From Trueperaceae bacterium (GTDB lineage Bacteria; Deinococcota; Deinococci; Deinococcales; Trueperaceae): a stretch of 7,499 bases of DNA. The notes under the pieces are model-generated. The model was not told the origin of the DNA. It worked only from the letters and a program-made list of their open reading frames with translations, and made no database searches. The stretch spans positions 1 to 7,499 of the forward strand of contig JAGXHO010000018.1 in NCBI GenBank assembly GCA_024636105.1. Direction: 5' to 3'. Position numbers and translations under genes: made by a program. Of this stretch, positions 1-7,499 are shown piece after piece. Position 1 is the first letter of the stretch. The number at the start of each line of letters is the position of its first letter.

Positions 1-3296
<3,296 letters not shown>

Positions 3297-3516
3297 CTTC
3301 ACCCCTTACGAGGACTTGCGGACGGAAAGGTCGGACGTCGGCGGCTTGGTCCGCCCGCGGAGGGTGCCGGGGCGGGTCGAGGTGGTCGAGCGGCTTCGAT
3401 AGCGATCGGAAGGGAAAATAGGCTTCCACTCGATGGTGGGTTCCCGCTGTGGGGACGAGGTTCGCTCTGCGGACGGCGGACCCTGCGTGGCCGTGTGGGG
3501 TGGCCGTGCGGGGTGC

Positions 3517-3550
3517 CCGCTCGATGCGACGCGAACGTCGCACCGAGCGG
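3517..3550 (-). promoter_or_regulatory. 15-bp UUCG hairpin, candidate attenuator or processing site
   Basis: Arms 3517-3531 and 3536-3550 form a continuous 15-bp stem around a 4-nt loop. On the minus-strand RNA the loop is UUCG and the only non-Watson-Crick pair is a G-U wobble. On the plus strand the same position would be an A-C mismatch, so the structure fits the transcribed strand. It begins 67 nt after the rplL stop. No U-tract follows (the next bases are GCACCCC), so it is not a canonical intrinsic terminator. Partial Rho-dependent or pausing attenuation, RNase processing, or 3'-end protection of rplL mRNA are all possible. Confidence 0.6.
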
Positions 3551-3558
3551 TGTGCTGC

Positions 3559-3578
3559 GGTCGGCACGGTCGCCGACC
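3559..3578 (-). promoter_or_regulatory. 7-bp hairpin after rplL
   Basis: GGTCGGC at 3559-3565 pairs perfectly with GCCGACC at 3572-3578 around a 6-nt loop. It sits about 39 nt past the rplL stop and just ahead of the longer UUCG hairpin in transcription order. It may be part of the same attenuation or processing structure. Alone it is short enough to arise by chance in such GC-rich DNA. Confidence 0.35.
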
Positions 3579-3617
3579 CGGGGTCCCTCTACCCGTGCAT
3601 CCGGTGCGTGCGATGGG

Positions 3618-4001
3618 CTACTTGACCTCGATGACGGCGCCCGCGGCCTCGAGCTTCGCCTTGATCTCGGCAGCCTCGTCCTTCGTAGCGGCCTCCTTCA
3701 CGACGCCGCCACCTTCGACCAGGTCCTTGGCTTCCTTGAGGCCGAGGCTGGTGATGGCGCGGACTTCCTTGATGACTTGGAGCTTCTTGTCGCCGGCCGA
3801 CTTGATCGACACGGTGAACTCGGTCTGCTCTTCGGCGGCCTCGGCCGGGGCGGCGGCGCCCGCGCCCATCATCATGCCGGCCGGCATGGCGGCGGCGGCT
3901 TCGACGCCCCAGGTGTCCTTCAGGGCGTCCACGAGCTCGACGAGTTCGAGCACGGTCAGCTGCGAGAGCTGTTCCACGATTGCGGTCTTGTCAAAAGCCA
4001 T
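3618..4001 (-). CDS. rplL: 50S ribosomal protein L7/L12
   Basis: This 127-residue acidic stalk protein is complete. Dimers bind the C-terminal helix of L10, and the mobile C-terminal domains recruit and stimulate EF-Tu, EF-G and other GTPases on the large subunit. Residues 1-33 are the dimerisation domain, with [18 protein letters not shown] typical of the family. Residues 34-58 are the flexible Ala-rich hinge. Residues 59-127 are the factor-binding domain, with [10 protein letters not shown] (72-81) and [10 protein letters not shown] (87-96) carrying the conserved factor-contact lysines. The hinge contains an unusual Met cluster, MPAGMMM (39-45). ATG at 3999-4001 follows AAGGAGG (4008-4014) at 6 nt. 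That Shine-Dalgarno lies inside the last codons of rplJ, and the rplJ stop is one nucleotide upstream of the start, implying translational coupling. L7/L12 is needed in several copies per ribosome, which fits a strong ribosome-binding site. Confidence 0.98.
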   Translation of the reverse strand: MAFDKTAIVEQLSQLTVLELVELVDALKDTWGVEAAAAMPAGMMMGAGAAAPAEAAEEQTEFTVSIKSAGDKKLQVIKEVRAITSLGLKEAKDLVEGGGVVKEAATKDEAAEIKAKLEAAGAVIEVK

Positions 4002-4002
4002 C

Positions 4003-4530
4003 TCAGGCCTCCTTCTGCTTGGAAACGTAGTTGTCGATCACGGTCACCAGGTCTCGCTGGGGGGCGGACAGCACGCCGACGAGCTGGGTGAGCGGCGCTT
4101 GCAGCACGCCGATCAGCTCGGAGAGCAGCTGCTCGCGCGGCGGGAGCTTGGCGATCTTCGCCAGGGTCTCCGGGCCGACGATGCTGCCCTGGAGCCTGCC
4201 GCCCTTTGCGGCGGGCAGGTCCTTGGGGTGGTCCTTGGCGAAGTCGGTGAGCGCCTTGGCAGGTGCTACCGGATCCTCGCCGACGAGCACGATCGCGGTC
4301 GGACCCTGCAGGGTGGCTTCGAAGCCCTCGACGCCATGCTCTTTGAGCACGACGTTGACGAGGGTGTTCTTCGCCACCAGCAGGCGACCGCCGGCCGCGC
4401 GCACTTTGGCGCGCAGCGCGTGCAGGTCCCCGGCCGAGAGACCCTGATAGTCCACCAGGAAGAACGTCGACGCGTCCGCGAGGAGTTCGCGGAGCTGGGC
4501 GACGGACGCCTGGTTTCTCGGGTTGGCCAT
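4003..4530 (-). CDS. rplJ: 50S ribosomal protein L10
   Basis: L10 is the 175-residue base of the ribosomal stalk. It binds the 23S rRNA GTPase centre together with L11 and carries L7/L12 dimers. The N-terminal RNA-binding domain includes [18 protein letters not shown] (23-40) and LLVAKNTL (50-57). The C-terminal part from about residue 130 ([16 protein letters not shown], then a long polar helix ending KQKEA) is the L12-docking helix. At 175 residues it is nearer to Thermus L10, which binds three L12 dimers, than to the shorter E. coli protein; three dimers here is inference. I chose ATG at 4528-4530 over an in-frame upstream GTG because MANPRNQ matches family N-termini, GAGG (4536-4539) lies 5 nt upstream, and the extension would translate the leader RNA. 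Expression is probably autoregulated through that leader. Confidence 0.97.
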   Translation of the reverse strand: MANPRNQASVAQLRELLADASTFFLVDYQGLSAGDLHALRAKVRAAGGRLLVAKNTLVNVVLKEHGVEGFEATLQGPTAIVLVGEDPVAPAKALTDFAKDHPKDLPAAKGGRLQGSIVGPETLAKIAKLPPREQLLSELIGVLQAPLTQLVGVLSAPQRDLVTVIDNYVSKQKEA

Positions 4531-4562
4531 GGGTGCCTCGCTTGAATGAGTGGGAACGGAAC

Positions 4563-4578
4563 CCGAGCCGAAGCTCGG
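4563..4578 (-). promoter_or_regulatory. C(UUCG)G tetraloop hairpin upstream of rplJ
   Basis: CCGAGC and GCUCGG form a perfect 6-bp stem closed by the especially stable C(UUCG)G tetraloop on the minus-strand RNA. It lies 32 nt upstream of the rplJ start, downstream of the L10-leader core. The bases after it (GUUCCGUUCCC) are not a proper U-tract, so a terminator is weakly supported. It may be an expression-platform element or a structural insulator for the rplJ ribosome-binding site. Confidence 0.45.
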
Positions 4579-4597
4579 ACTGTGGCCGCGAAGCGTA

Positions 4598-4698
4598 GCG
4601 CGTGTCCTGACGGACACACCGCGCCTCGGCAGGATCTTTAAGCCTGGCAGGCCCCTGCGGTCTCCAACGCCAGAGGTGGGTAGCCTCCGCTACGCACC
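4598..4698 (-). promoter_or_regulatory. Ribosomal protein L10 leader (autoregulatory)
   Basis: The rplA-rplJ spacer carries stacked inverted repeats on the transcribed strand. The core has GCAGG (plus 4654-4658) pairing with CCUGC (4629-4633). It encloses a small GCCU/AGGC hairpin (4642-4652) and an unpaired UUAAAGAU. The stretch CUUAAAGAUCCUGCCGAGG resembles, from memory, the conserved part of L10 leaders upstream of rplJ. A flanking hairpin GUAGC-GGAG-GCUAC with outer GGU/ACC pairs (4675-4698) follows the rplA stop. A further hairpin GUGUCC-GUCA-GGACAC with outer GCGC pairs lies at 4598-4624. In known cases the L10/L12 complex binds here and represses rplJL. Boundaries are approximate, and an Rfam covariance search would settle the call. 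Confidence 0.72.
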
Positions 4699-4711
4699 GG
4701 GATGCTGAACG

Positions 4712-5395
4712 TCAAACCGCCACCCGAACGCTCGGACCCATGGTCGAGCTCAGGTAGACGGTGCGTACGTACGTGCCCTTGGCCGCGTCCGGTTTGGCCA
4801 CGTCGACCGCACGGCGCAGCGCTTCGAGGTTCTCGACGAGTTGCGCGGGCTCGAAGCTCGCCTTGCCGATCGGAGCGTGCACGACGCCGGTCTTGTCGGA
4901 GCGGAACTCGATCTGGCCGGCCTTGAGGGCGCGAATGATCGCACCGATGTCGATGCCGACCGTGCCCGACTTGGGGTTCGGCAGCATGCCGCGCGGGCCG
5001 AGGACGCGACCGAGCTTGGAGCCGACCGCCGCCATCATGTCGGGCGTGGCGACGACCGCGTCGAACTCGAGCCAGCCGCCCTGCACGCGCTCGATCAGCT
5101 CTTGGGCGCCGACCACGTCGGCGCCGGCGGCCTCGGCCTCGGTCGCCTTGTCGCCTTGTGCGAAGGCGAGCACGCGGATGGTGCGCCCGGTGCCGTGGGG
5201 CAGCGCGACGGTTCCGCGCACGTTCTGATCCGACTTCTTCGGATCGATGCCGAGGCGCACGTGGACCTCGATGGTCTCGTCGAACTTGGCGGTCGCCAGC
5301 TCCTTGACGAGCGCGGTGGCCTCGACGGCGGCGTAGGTGCGCTCGCGGTCGACCTTGCCTTCGACCGCGCGGTAGCGCTTGCCATGCTTAGGCAT
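4712..5395 (-). CDS. rplA: 50S ribosomal protein L1
   Basis: L1 is the 227-residue protein of the mobile stalk beside the ribosomal E site. It binds 23S rRNA and helps release deacylated tRNA. The start [25 protein letters not shown] (49-63), [10 protein letters not shown] (112-121), [20 protein letters not shown] (127-146) and the late TMGPSV (218-223) are family hallmarks, and the length is normal. Domain II occupies roughly residues 70-160, with the two flanking parts forming the RNA-binding domain I. ATG at 5393-5395 overlaps the end of rplK by 8 nt (ATGCCTAA). AAGGGG at 5405-5410 serves as Shine-Dalgarno from within rplK at 9 nt. In many bacteria L1 represses its own rplKA transcript; I did not find a convincing copy of the rRNA target here. 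Confidence 0.98.
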   Translation of the reverse strand: MPKHGKRYRAVEGKVDRERTYAAVEATALVKELATAKFDETIEVHVRLGIDPKKSDQNVRGTVALPHGTGRTIRVLAFAQGDKATEAEAAGADVVGAQELIERVQGGWLEFDAVVATPDMMAAVGSKLGRVLGPRGMLPNPKSGTVGIDIGAIIRALKAGQIEFRSDKTGVVHAPIGKASFEPAQLVENLEALRRAVDVAKPDAAKGTYVRTVYLSSTMGPSVRVAV

Positions 5396-5828
5396 CGGTG
5401 GGCGCCCCTTCCACGACGACGCCCATCGAGCGAGCGGTGCCGGCGATGATGTGGGCGGCGGCGACCTCGTCGTTCGCGTTCAAGTCGCTCATCTTGACCT
5501 TGCCGATCTCGAGGCACTGGTCCCACGTGAGGGTGCCCACCTTGGTCTTGTTGGGTACGCCGGAGCCCTTGGGGATGCCGGCGGCCTTCTTGATCAGGTA
5601 CGAGGCGGGCGACGTCTTCGTGATGAAGGTGAACGAGCGATCGGCGAAGATCGTGATCTCCACCGGCACGATCGCGCCCGCCTGCGAGGCGGTCGCCGCG
5701 TTGTACTCCTTCACGAAGCCCATGATGTTGGCACCGTATTGACCCAGGGCAGGGCCGACGGGCGGGGCGGGCGTGGCTGCGCCGGCGGGCAGCTGCAGCT
5801 TCACGATCCCTGCGACTTTCTTCGCCAT
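5388..5828 (-). CDS. rplK: 50S ribosomal protein L11
   Basis: L11 is a 146-residue protein that binds the GTPase-associated centre of 23S rRNA with L10. It takes part in factor-dependent GTP hydrolysis and, in many bacteria, in RelA activation. The N-terminal domain has [20 protein letters not shown] (11-30), the conserved Pro-rich segment that thiostrepton-type drugs contact, followed by [16 protein letters not shown]. The C-terminal rRNA-binding domain includes [21 protein letters not shown] and [17 protein letters not shown]. Start and length are canonical. ATG at 5826-5828 has a near-perfect UAAGGAGG (AAGGAGG at 5833-5839) 4 nt upstream. The stop codon lies inside codons 2-3 of rplA, so the two are translationally coupled, matching their near-equal ribosomal stoichiometry. 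Confidence 0.98.
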   Translation of the reverse strand: MAKKVAGIVKLQLPAGAATPAPPVGPALGQYGANIMGFVKEYNAATASQAGAIVPVEITIFADRSFTFITKTSPASYLIKKAAGIPKGSGVPNKTKVGTLTWDQCLEIGKVKMSDLNANDEVAAAHIIAGTARSMGVVVEGAPTDA

Positions 5829-5985
5829 ACTTCCTCCTTAAGCTCCCCCGCTCGCGTGGCGGTACGGCGGGGTTCGAGCGCTTCCCTGCAACGCGCCGAG
5901 GGCGCGGAACGGGCGTGAGCGGACGCGCGGCCGGTGGGCAGAAGCGCGCTGAGGTCGGCCGGCGATCGCCGGCCGGGTCGAACGG
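5829..5985 (-). other. nusG-rplK spacer with several inverted repeats
   Basis: This 157-nt gap holds no gene. In transcription order it contains a 20-nt perfect palindrome (5956-5975), a 6-bp hairpin with 3-nt loop (CGCGCC 5892-5897 and GGCGCG 5901-5906), and a longer-range pair CGCTCG/CGAGCG (5849-5854 with 5875-5880) just upstream of the rplK ribosome-binding site. I see no convincing -35/-10 pair. A leader where L1 could bind to repress rplKA would be expected here from other bacteria, but I cannot identify the site. Confidence 0.5.
5956..5975. repeat. 20-nt perfect palindrome after nusG
   Basis: CGGCCGGCGATCGCCGGCCG reads the same on both strands. As RNA it folds into an 8-bp all-G/C stem with a GAUC loop. 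It begins 10 nt after the nusG stop and has no U-tract on either side. It could stabilise the nusG 3' end, pause polymerase, or be a protein-binding site; the sequence does not decide. Confidence 0.6.
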
Positions 5986-6543
5986 TCAGGCCCGGACCAC
6001 CTGCGCGAAGTCGAGCTCCACAGGGGTCTCACGGCCGAAGATGGAGACGAGCACCTTGAGCTTGCCGCGATCGGGGTTCACTTCGGACACGATGCCGGTG
6101 AAGTCCGCGAACGGACCCGAGGTGACTTGCACGGTGTCGCCGACGCCGAAGGTGATCTTGATCTTGGGGGTCTCGCGCGCGCCGGTGACGCCGAGGGTCC
6201 CGAGCATGCGGGCCTCCTCGTCCGCCGACAGCGGAACGGCGTGGTTCGACGTGCCCACGAACCCGGTCACGCCGGGCGTGTAGCGAACGACCTCCCAAGC
6301 CTCGTTCGGCTCGTCGACGCTCTCGCCGAGGTCCATCTGGACGAAGATGTACCCGGGGAACAAGCGCCGCCGGACGACTTCCTTCTTGCCGCCGCCGGCG
6401 TGCTCGACGGTCTCTTCGGACGGCACGACCACTTGATAGATCATGTCGGTCGCGCCCAGCGAGCGGGCTCGGTTGAGGATGTTCTGTTTGACCTTCTCCT
6501 CATGGCCCACGTACGTGTGGATGGCGTACCACTCGATGCTCAT
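5986..6543 (-). CDS. nusG: Transcription termination/antitermination factor NusG
   Basis: NusG is the universally conserved 185-residue elongation factor that binds the beta-prime clamp helices. It acts in pausing or processivity, in Rho-dependent termination, and as a bridge to ribosomal S10. The NGN domain spans about residues 1-115, with [14 protein letters not shown] (5-18), [20 protein letters not shown] (53-72) and [16 protein letters not shown] (82-97). The KOW domain follows from about 134, with [20 protein letters not shown] (135-154) and [12 protein letters not shown] (168-179). No extra domain is inserted between NGN and KOW. ATG at 6541-6543 has GGAGG (6555-6559) upstream with a rather long 11-nt spacing. 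Its place after secE is the usual order, and a hairpin lies between secE and this ribosome-binding site. Confidence 0.98.
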   Translation of the reverse strand: MSIEWYAIHTYVGHEEKVKQNILNRARSLGATDMIYQVVVPSEETVEHAGGGKKEVVRRRLFPGYIFVQMDLGESVDEPNEAWEVVRYTPGVTGFVGTSNHAVPLSADEEARMLGTLGVTGARETPKIKITFGVGDTVQVTSGPFADFTGIVSEVNPDRGKLKVLVSIFGRETPVELDFAQVVRA

Positions 6544-6563
6544 GGTTGGACGTTCCTCCGGGC

Positions 6564-6586
6564 GGCCGCGCGAAAGCGCAGCGGCC
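6564..6586 (-). promoter_or_regulatory. Bulged hairpin between secE and nusG
   Basis: On the minus-strand RNA, GGCCGC and GCGGCC pair over 6 bp. A single bulged U follows, then a 3-bp GCG/CGC stem with a CUUU loop. It lies 12 nt after the secE stop and ends 4 nt before the nusG Shine-Dalgarno. The position suggests an effect on nusG translation or secE mRNA stability, but no function can be read from sequence. There is no U-tract. Confidence 0.35.
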
Positions 6587-6598
6587 AGCGAGCGGCGA

Positions 6599-6781
6599 TC
6601 AGGTCAGCAGCCCGATGAGGTTGCCGAAGACGCCGTCGACGACCAGCAGGAAGAGCGCGGTGATCACGACGAACACGAGGGTCGCCTGCGTGGCCTGGAT
6701 CACCTCGTCGCGGGTGGGCCACGTGACGCGGGAGAGCTCGGCGCGGGAGTTCCGGAGGTAGTGCGTCAGCCGCTTGAACAC
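6599..6781 (-). CDS. secE: Preprotein translocase subunit SecE
   Basis: SecE is the small essential subunit that clamps SecY in the SecYEG channel of the inner membrane. The protein has 60 residues, the short single-span form, unlike the three-span E. coli protein. Residues 1-18 form the cytoplasmic amphipathic helix. The family motif is [15 protein letters not shown] (13-27). One membrane segment lies at about 31-57 ([20 protein letters not shown] and following). The start is GTG at 6779-6781, not ATG. It is fixed because the rpmG stop TAA lies in the same frame just 3 nt upstream and no ATG occurs within the gene. AAGG about 8 nt upstream, inside the end of rpmG, is a weak ribosome-binding site, so coupling to rpmG is likely. 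Confidence 0.95.
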   Translation of the reverse strand: MFKRLTHYLRNSRAELSRVTWPTRDEVIQATQATLVFVVITALFLLVVDGVFGNLIGLLT

Positions 6782-6784
6782 GGC

Positions 6785-6949
6785 TTAGACCTTGACCTCG
6801 CGGTGGCTCGTGTGCTTCCGATCCCAAGGGCAGTACTTGCGGAGCTCGAGCTTGGCGGCCGTGTTGCGCCGGTTCTTGTGGGTGGTGTAGTTGCGGCGCT
6901 TGCACTCGGTGCATTCGAGCAACAGCTTGATGCGTACGTCACTGGCCAT
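6785..6949 (-). CDS. rpmG: 50S ribosomal protein L33
   Basis: L33 is a 54-residue protein of the large subunit near the E site. [20 protein letters not shown] and [14 protein letters not shown] are diagnostic. The family has Zn-ribbon (four-Cys) and Cys-free versions. Here three zinc ligands are seen, C13, C16 and C40, while the expected fourth position reads Asp43 (codon GAT at 6821-6823), giving CxxC...CxxD. Zinc binding may be altered or weakened. ATG at 6947-6949 is chosen over an in-frame ATG six codons upstream. GGAGG (6955-6959) lies 5 nt before the chosen start, inside the would-be extension, and MAS-VRIKL matches family N-termini. It is the first gene after tuf and probably has its own promoter at about 6970-6978. 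Confidence 0.96.
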   Translation of the reverse strand: MASDVRIKLLLECTECKRRNYTTHKNRRNTAAKLELRKYCPWDRKHTSHREVKV

Positions 6950-6969
6950 GGTGGCCTCCCGAAACAAAG

Positions 6970-6978
6970 AGCATAACA
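6970..6978 (-). promoter_or_regulatory. Candidate extended -10 promoter for rpmG-secE-nusG
   Basis: On the minus strand TGTTATGCT fits TGnTATnnT, with four of six -10 bases matched plus the extended TG. It is the most A/T-rich spot in the tuf-rpmG spacer and lies 20 nt upstream of the rpmG ATG, implying a short leader that still contains the Shine-Dalgarno. No good -35 is present at 16-18 nt; a TTGGTC lies too far upstream, at 24 nt. It sits after the strong hairpin following tuf, a sensible place for a new transcription start. Confidence 0.4.
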
Positions 6979-7055
6979 GATACCTGGCGTGGCCGTGGGG
7001 ACCAAGGCGACGCGGCGAAGGTGGACCCGCGGGCGGCGGCGTGCCGCCCCACGGG

Positions 7056-7095
7056 CCGACCGCCGTGGGCGCGGAACCGCCCCCACGGCGGTCGG
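7056..7095 (-). terminator. Strong hairpin after tuf (terminator-like, no U-tract)
   Basis: Arms 7056-7069 and 7082-7095 form a perfect 14-bp G/C-rich stem. Within the 12-nt loop, three further G/C pairs cap a GUUC tetraloop. It starts 4 nt after the tuf stop codon. The downstream RNA is GCCCGUGGGG with no run of U, so classical intrinsic termination is doubtful. Termination by a U-independent hairpin, partial attenuation, or 3'-end protection of the abundant tuf mRNA are alternatives. A shorter inverted repeat (GGCGG/CCGCC near 7034-7047) follows in transcription order. Confidence 0.55.
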
Positions 7096-7099
7096 ACGC

Positions 7100-7499
7100 T
7101 TACTTGGTGATCGAGACGACGACGCCCGCGCCGACCGTACGACCACCCTCACGAATCGCGAACCGCAACCCATCCTCCATCGCGATCGGCTTGATCAACT
7201 CCACCGCCAACTCCACGTTATCCCCCGGCATCACCATCTCCACCCCATCCGGCAACGTACACACCCCCGTCACATCCGTCGTCCGAAAATAAAACTGCGG
7301 ACGATACCCCGAAAAGAACGCCGAATGACGCCCCCCCTCCTCCTTCTTCAACACGTACACCGAACCCATGAACCCCGTATGCGGCGTAATCGAACCCGGC
7401 TTCGCCAACACCTGACCCCGCTCGATATCATCACGCCCCACACCACGCAACAACACCCCAACGTTATCCCCAGCCATCCCCGAATCCAACGTCTTCCGA
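7100..7499 (-). CDS. tuf: Elongation factor Tu, C-terminal part (5' end outside window)
   Basis: The last 132 residues of EF-Tu, which delivers aminoacyl-tRNA to the ribosomal A site with GTP, are visible. They cover the end of domain 2 ([20 protein letters not shown]) and domain 3 ([68 protein letters not shown]). The G domain lies beyond the right edge. Frame and reading are intact to TAA at 7100-7102. Synonymous codon use is strikingly unlike the neighbours. In the first 121 codons all nine Leu are TTG and Val is almost only GTG. No Gly, Val, Ala, Arg, Thr, Pro or Ser codon ends in C. The last 11 sense codons (7103-7135) switch to GTC, GGC, ATC and ACC as elsewhere in the window. Recombination with a foreign or second tuf, or an assembly join, would explain this. 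The name tuf is certain; which copy (tufA or tufB) cannot be told. Confidence 0.97.
   Translation of the reverse strand, partial: RKTLDSGMAGDNVGVLLRGVGRDDIERGQVLAKPGSITPHTGFMGSVYVLKKEEGGRHSAFFSGYRPQFYFRTTDVTGVCTLPDGVEMVMPGDNVELAVELIKPIAMEDGLRFAIREGGRTVGAGVVVSITK

Larger units (their letters stand above)
3297..3617 (-). other. rplL-rpoB intergenic region, non-coding
   Basis: A 321-nt gap separates the rplL stop from the rpoB start. I see no credible gene in it. Its rplL-proximal half holds two tandem inverted repeats (3559-3578 and 3517-3550) that fold on the minus-strand transcript. Between the second hairpin and rpoB lie two copies of GTGGCCGTG (plus-strand reading, 3487-3495 and 3500-3508) and one A/T island at 3415-3420. 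The last bases before rpoB carry its Shine-Dalgarno. In E. coli the equivalent spacer is of similar length and holds a transcription attenuator and an RNase III site that set rpoB below rplL. A similar role here is inference. Confidence 0.75.

Noticed and set aside
3415..3443. TATTTT on the minus strand at 3415-3420 as a -10 for an rpoB-specific promoter
   Set aside because: The base positions 17 nt upstream read GAACCC, nothing like TTGACA, and there is no extended TG. A lone A/T island in GC-rich DNA is too weak to call.
4531..4617. 29-residue N-terminal extension of L10 from an upstream GTG
   Set aside because: It lacks similarity to L10 N-termini and would translate the structured leader. 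ATG at 4528-4530 has a spaced GAGG and the expected MANPRNQ start.
5961..5970. GCGATCGC resembling the cyanobacterial HIP1 octamer
   Set aside because: I see only one occurrence in this window, it lies inside a longer G/C palindrome, and the encoded proteins do not look cyanobacterial.
6950..7099. tRNA gene (tRNA-Trp often lies near rpmG/secE) in the tuf-rpmG spacer
   Set aside because: There is no GGTTCGAATCC-like T-arm or acceptor pairing; the spacer is explained by the tuf hairpin, a smaller inverted repeat and the promoter-like site. The rpmG-secE gap is only 3 nt.

Overview
The window is a strongly G+C-rich bacterial chromosome segment. All genes lie on the minus strand and form the classic translation/transcription cluster. 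In transcription order (high to low coordinates) it reads: 3' end of tuf (EF-Tu), rpmG (L33), secE, nusG, rplK (L11), rplA (L1), rplJ (L10), rplL (L7/L12), and nearly all of rpoB (RNA polymerase beta). Several proteins resemble, as far as I remember them, Thermus/Deinococcota homologues: the [10 protein letters not shown] start of L1, the MSIEWYA start and [10 protein letters not shown] block of NusG, the 60-residue SecE with [15 protein letters not shown], the short beta subunit without large lineage inserts, and Lys at the position before Asp516 (E. coli numbering) in the rifampicin region. I infer a high-GC member of Deinococcota or a close relative; no search was run.

Layout: tuf (7100-7499, 5' end outside the window) is followed by a very strong hairpin with no U-tract and then a candidate extended -10 promoter for rpmG. 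rpmG and secE are 3 nt apart in the same frame. nusG follows after a short hairpin-bearing spacer. A 157-nt spacer with a 20-nt perfect palindrome leads to rplK, which overlaps rplA by 8 nt. Between rplA and rplJ is a 181-nt leader with the features of the ribosomal protein L10 autoregulatory leader. rplJ and rplL are separated by one nucleotide. A 321-nt non-coding stretch with a 15-bp UUCG-capped hairpin separates rplL from rpoB. rpoB runs off the left edge about 30 codons before its expected end, and rpoC would be expected next.

The products act together. EF-Tu, L33, L11, L1, L10 and L7/L12 are translation components; L11, L10 and L7/L12 form the stalk that recruits EF-Tu and other factors. 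NusG and beta belong to transcription, and NusG also couples it to translation. SecE is an essential subunit of the SecYEG translocon. The non-coding spacers are where the stalk proteins and RNA polymerase could be set to different levels.

This is essentially a conserved core locus and I see no novel multi-gene system. The most unusual observations are a sharp change of synonymous codon usage inside tuf, a Cys-to-Asp change in the zinc-ribbon motif of L33, and strong minus-strand hairpins without U-tails at several gene boundaries.
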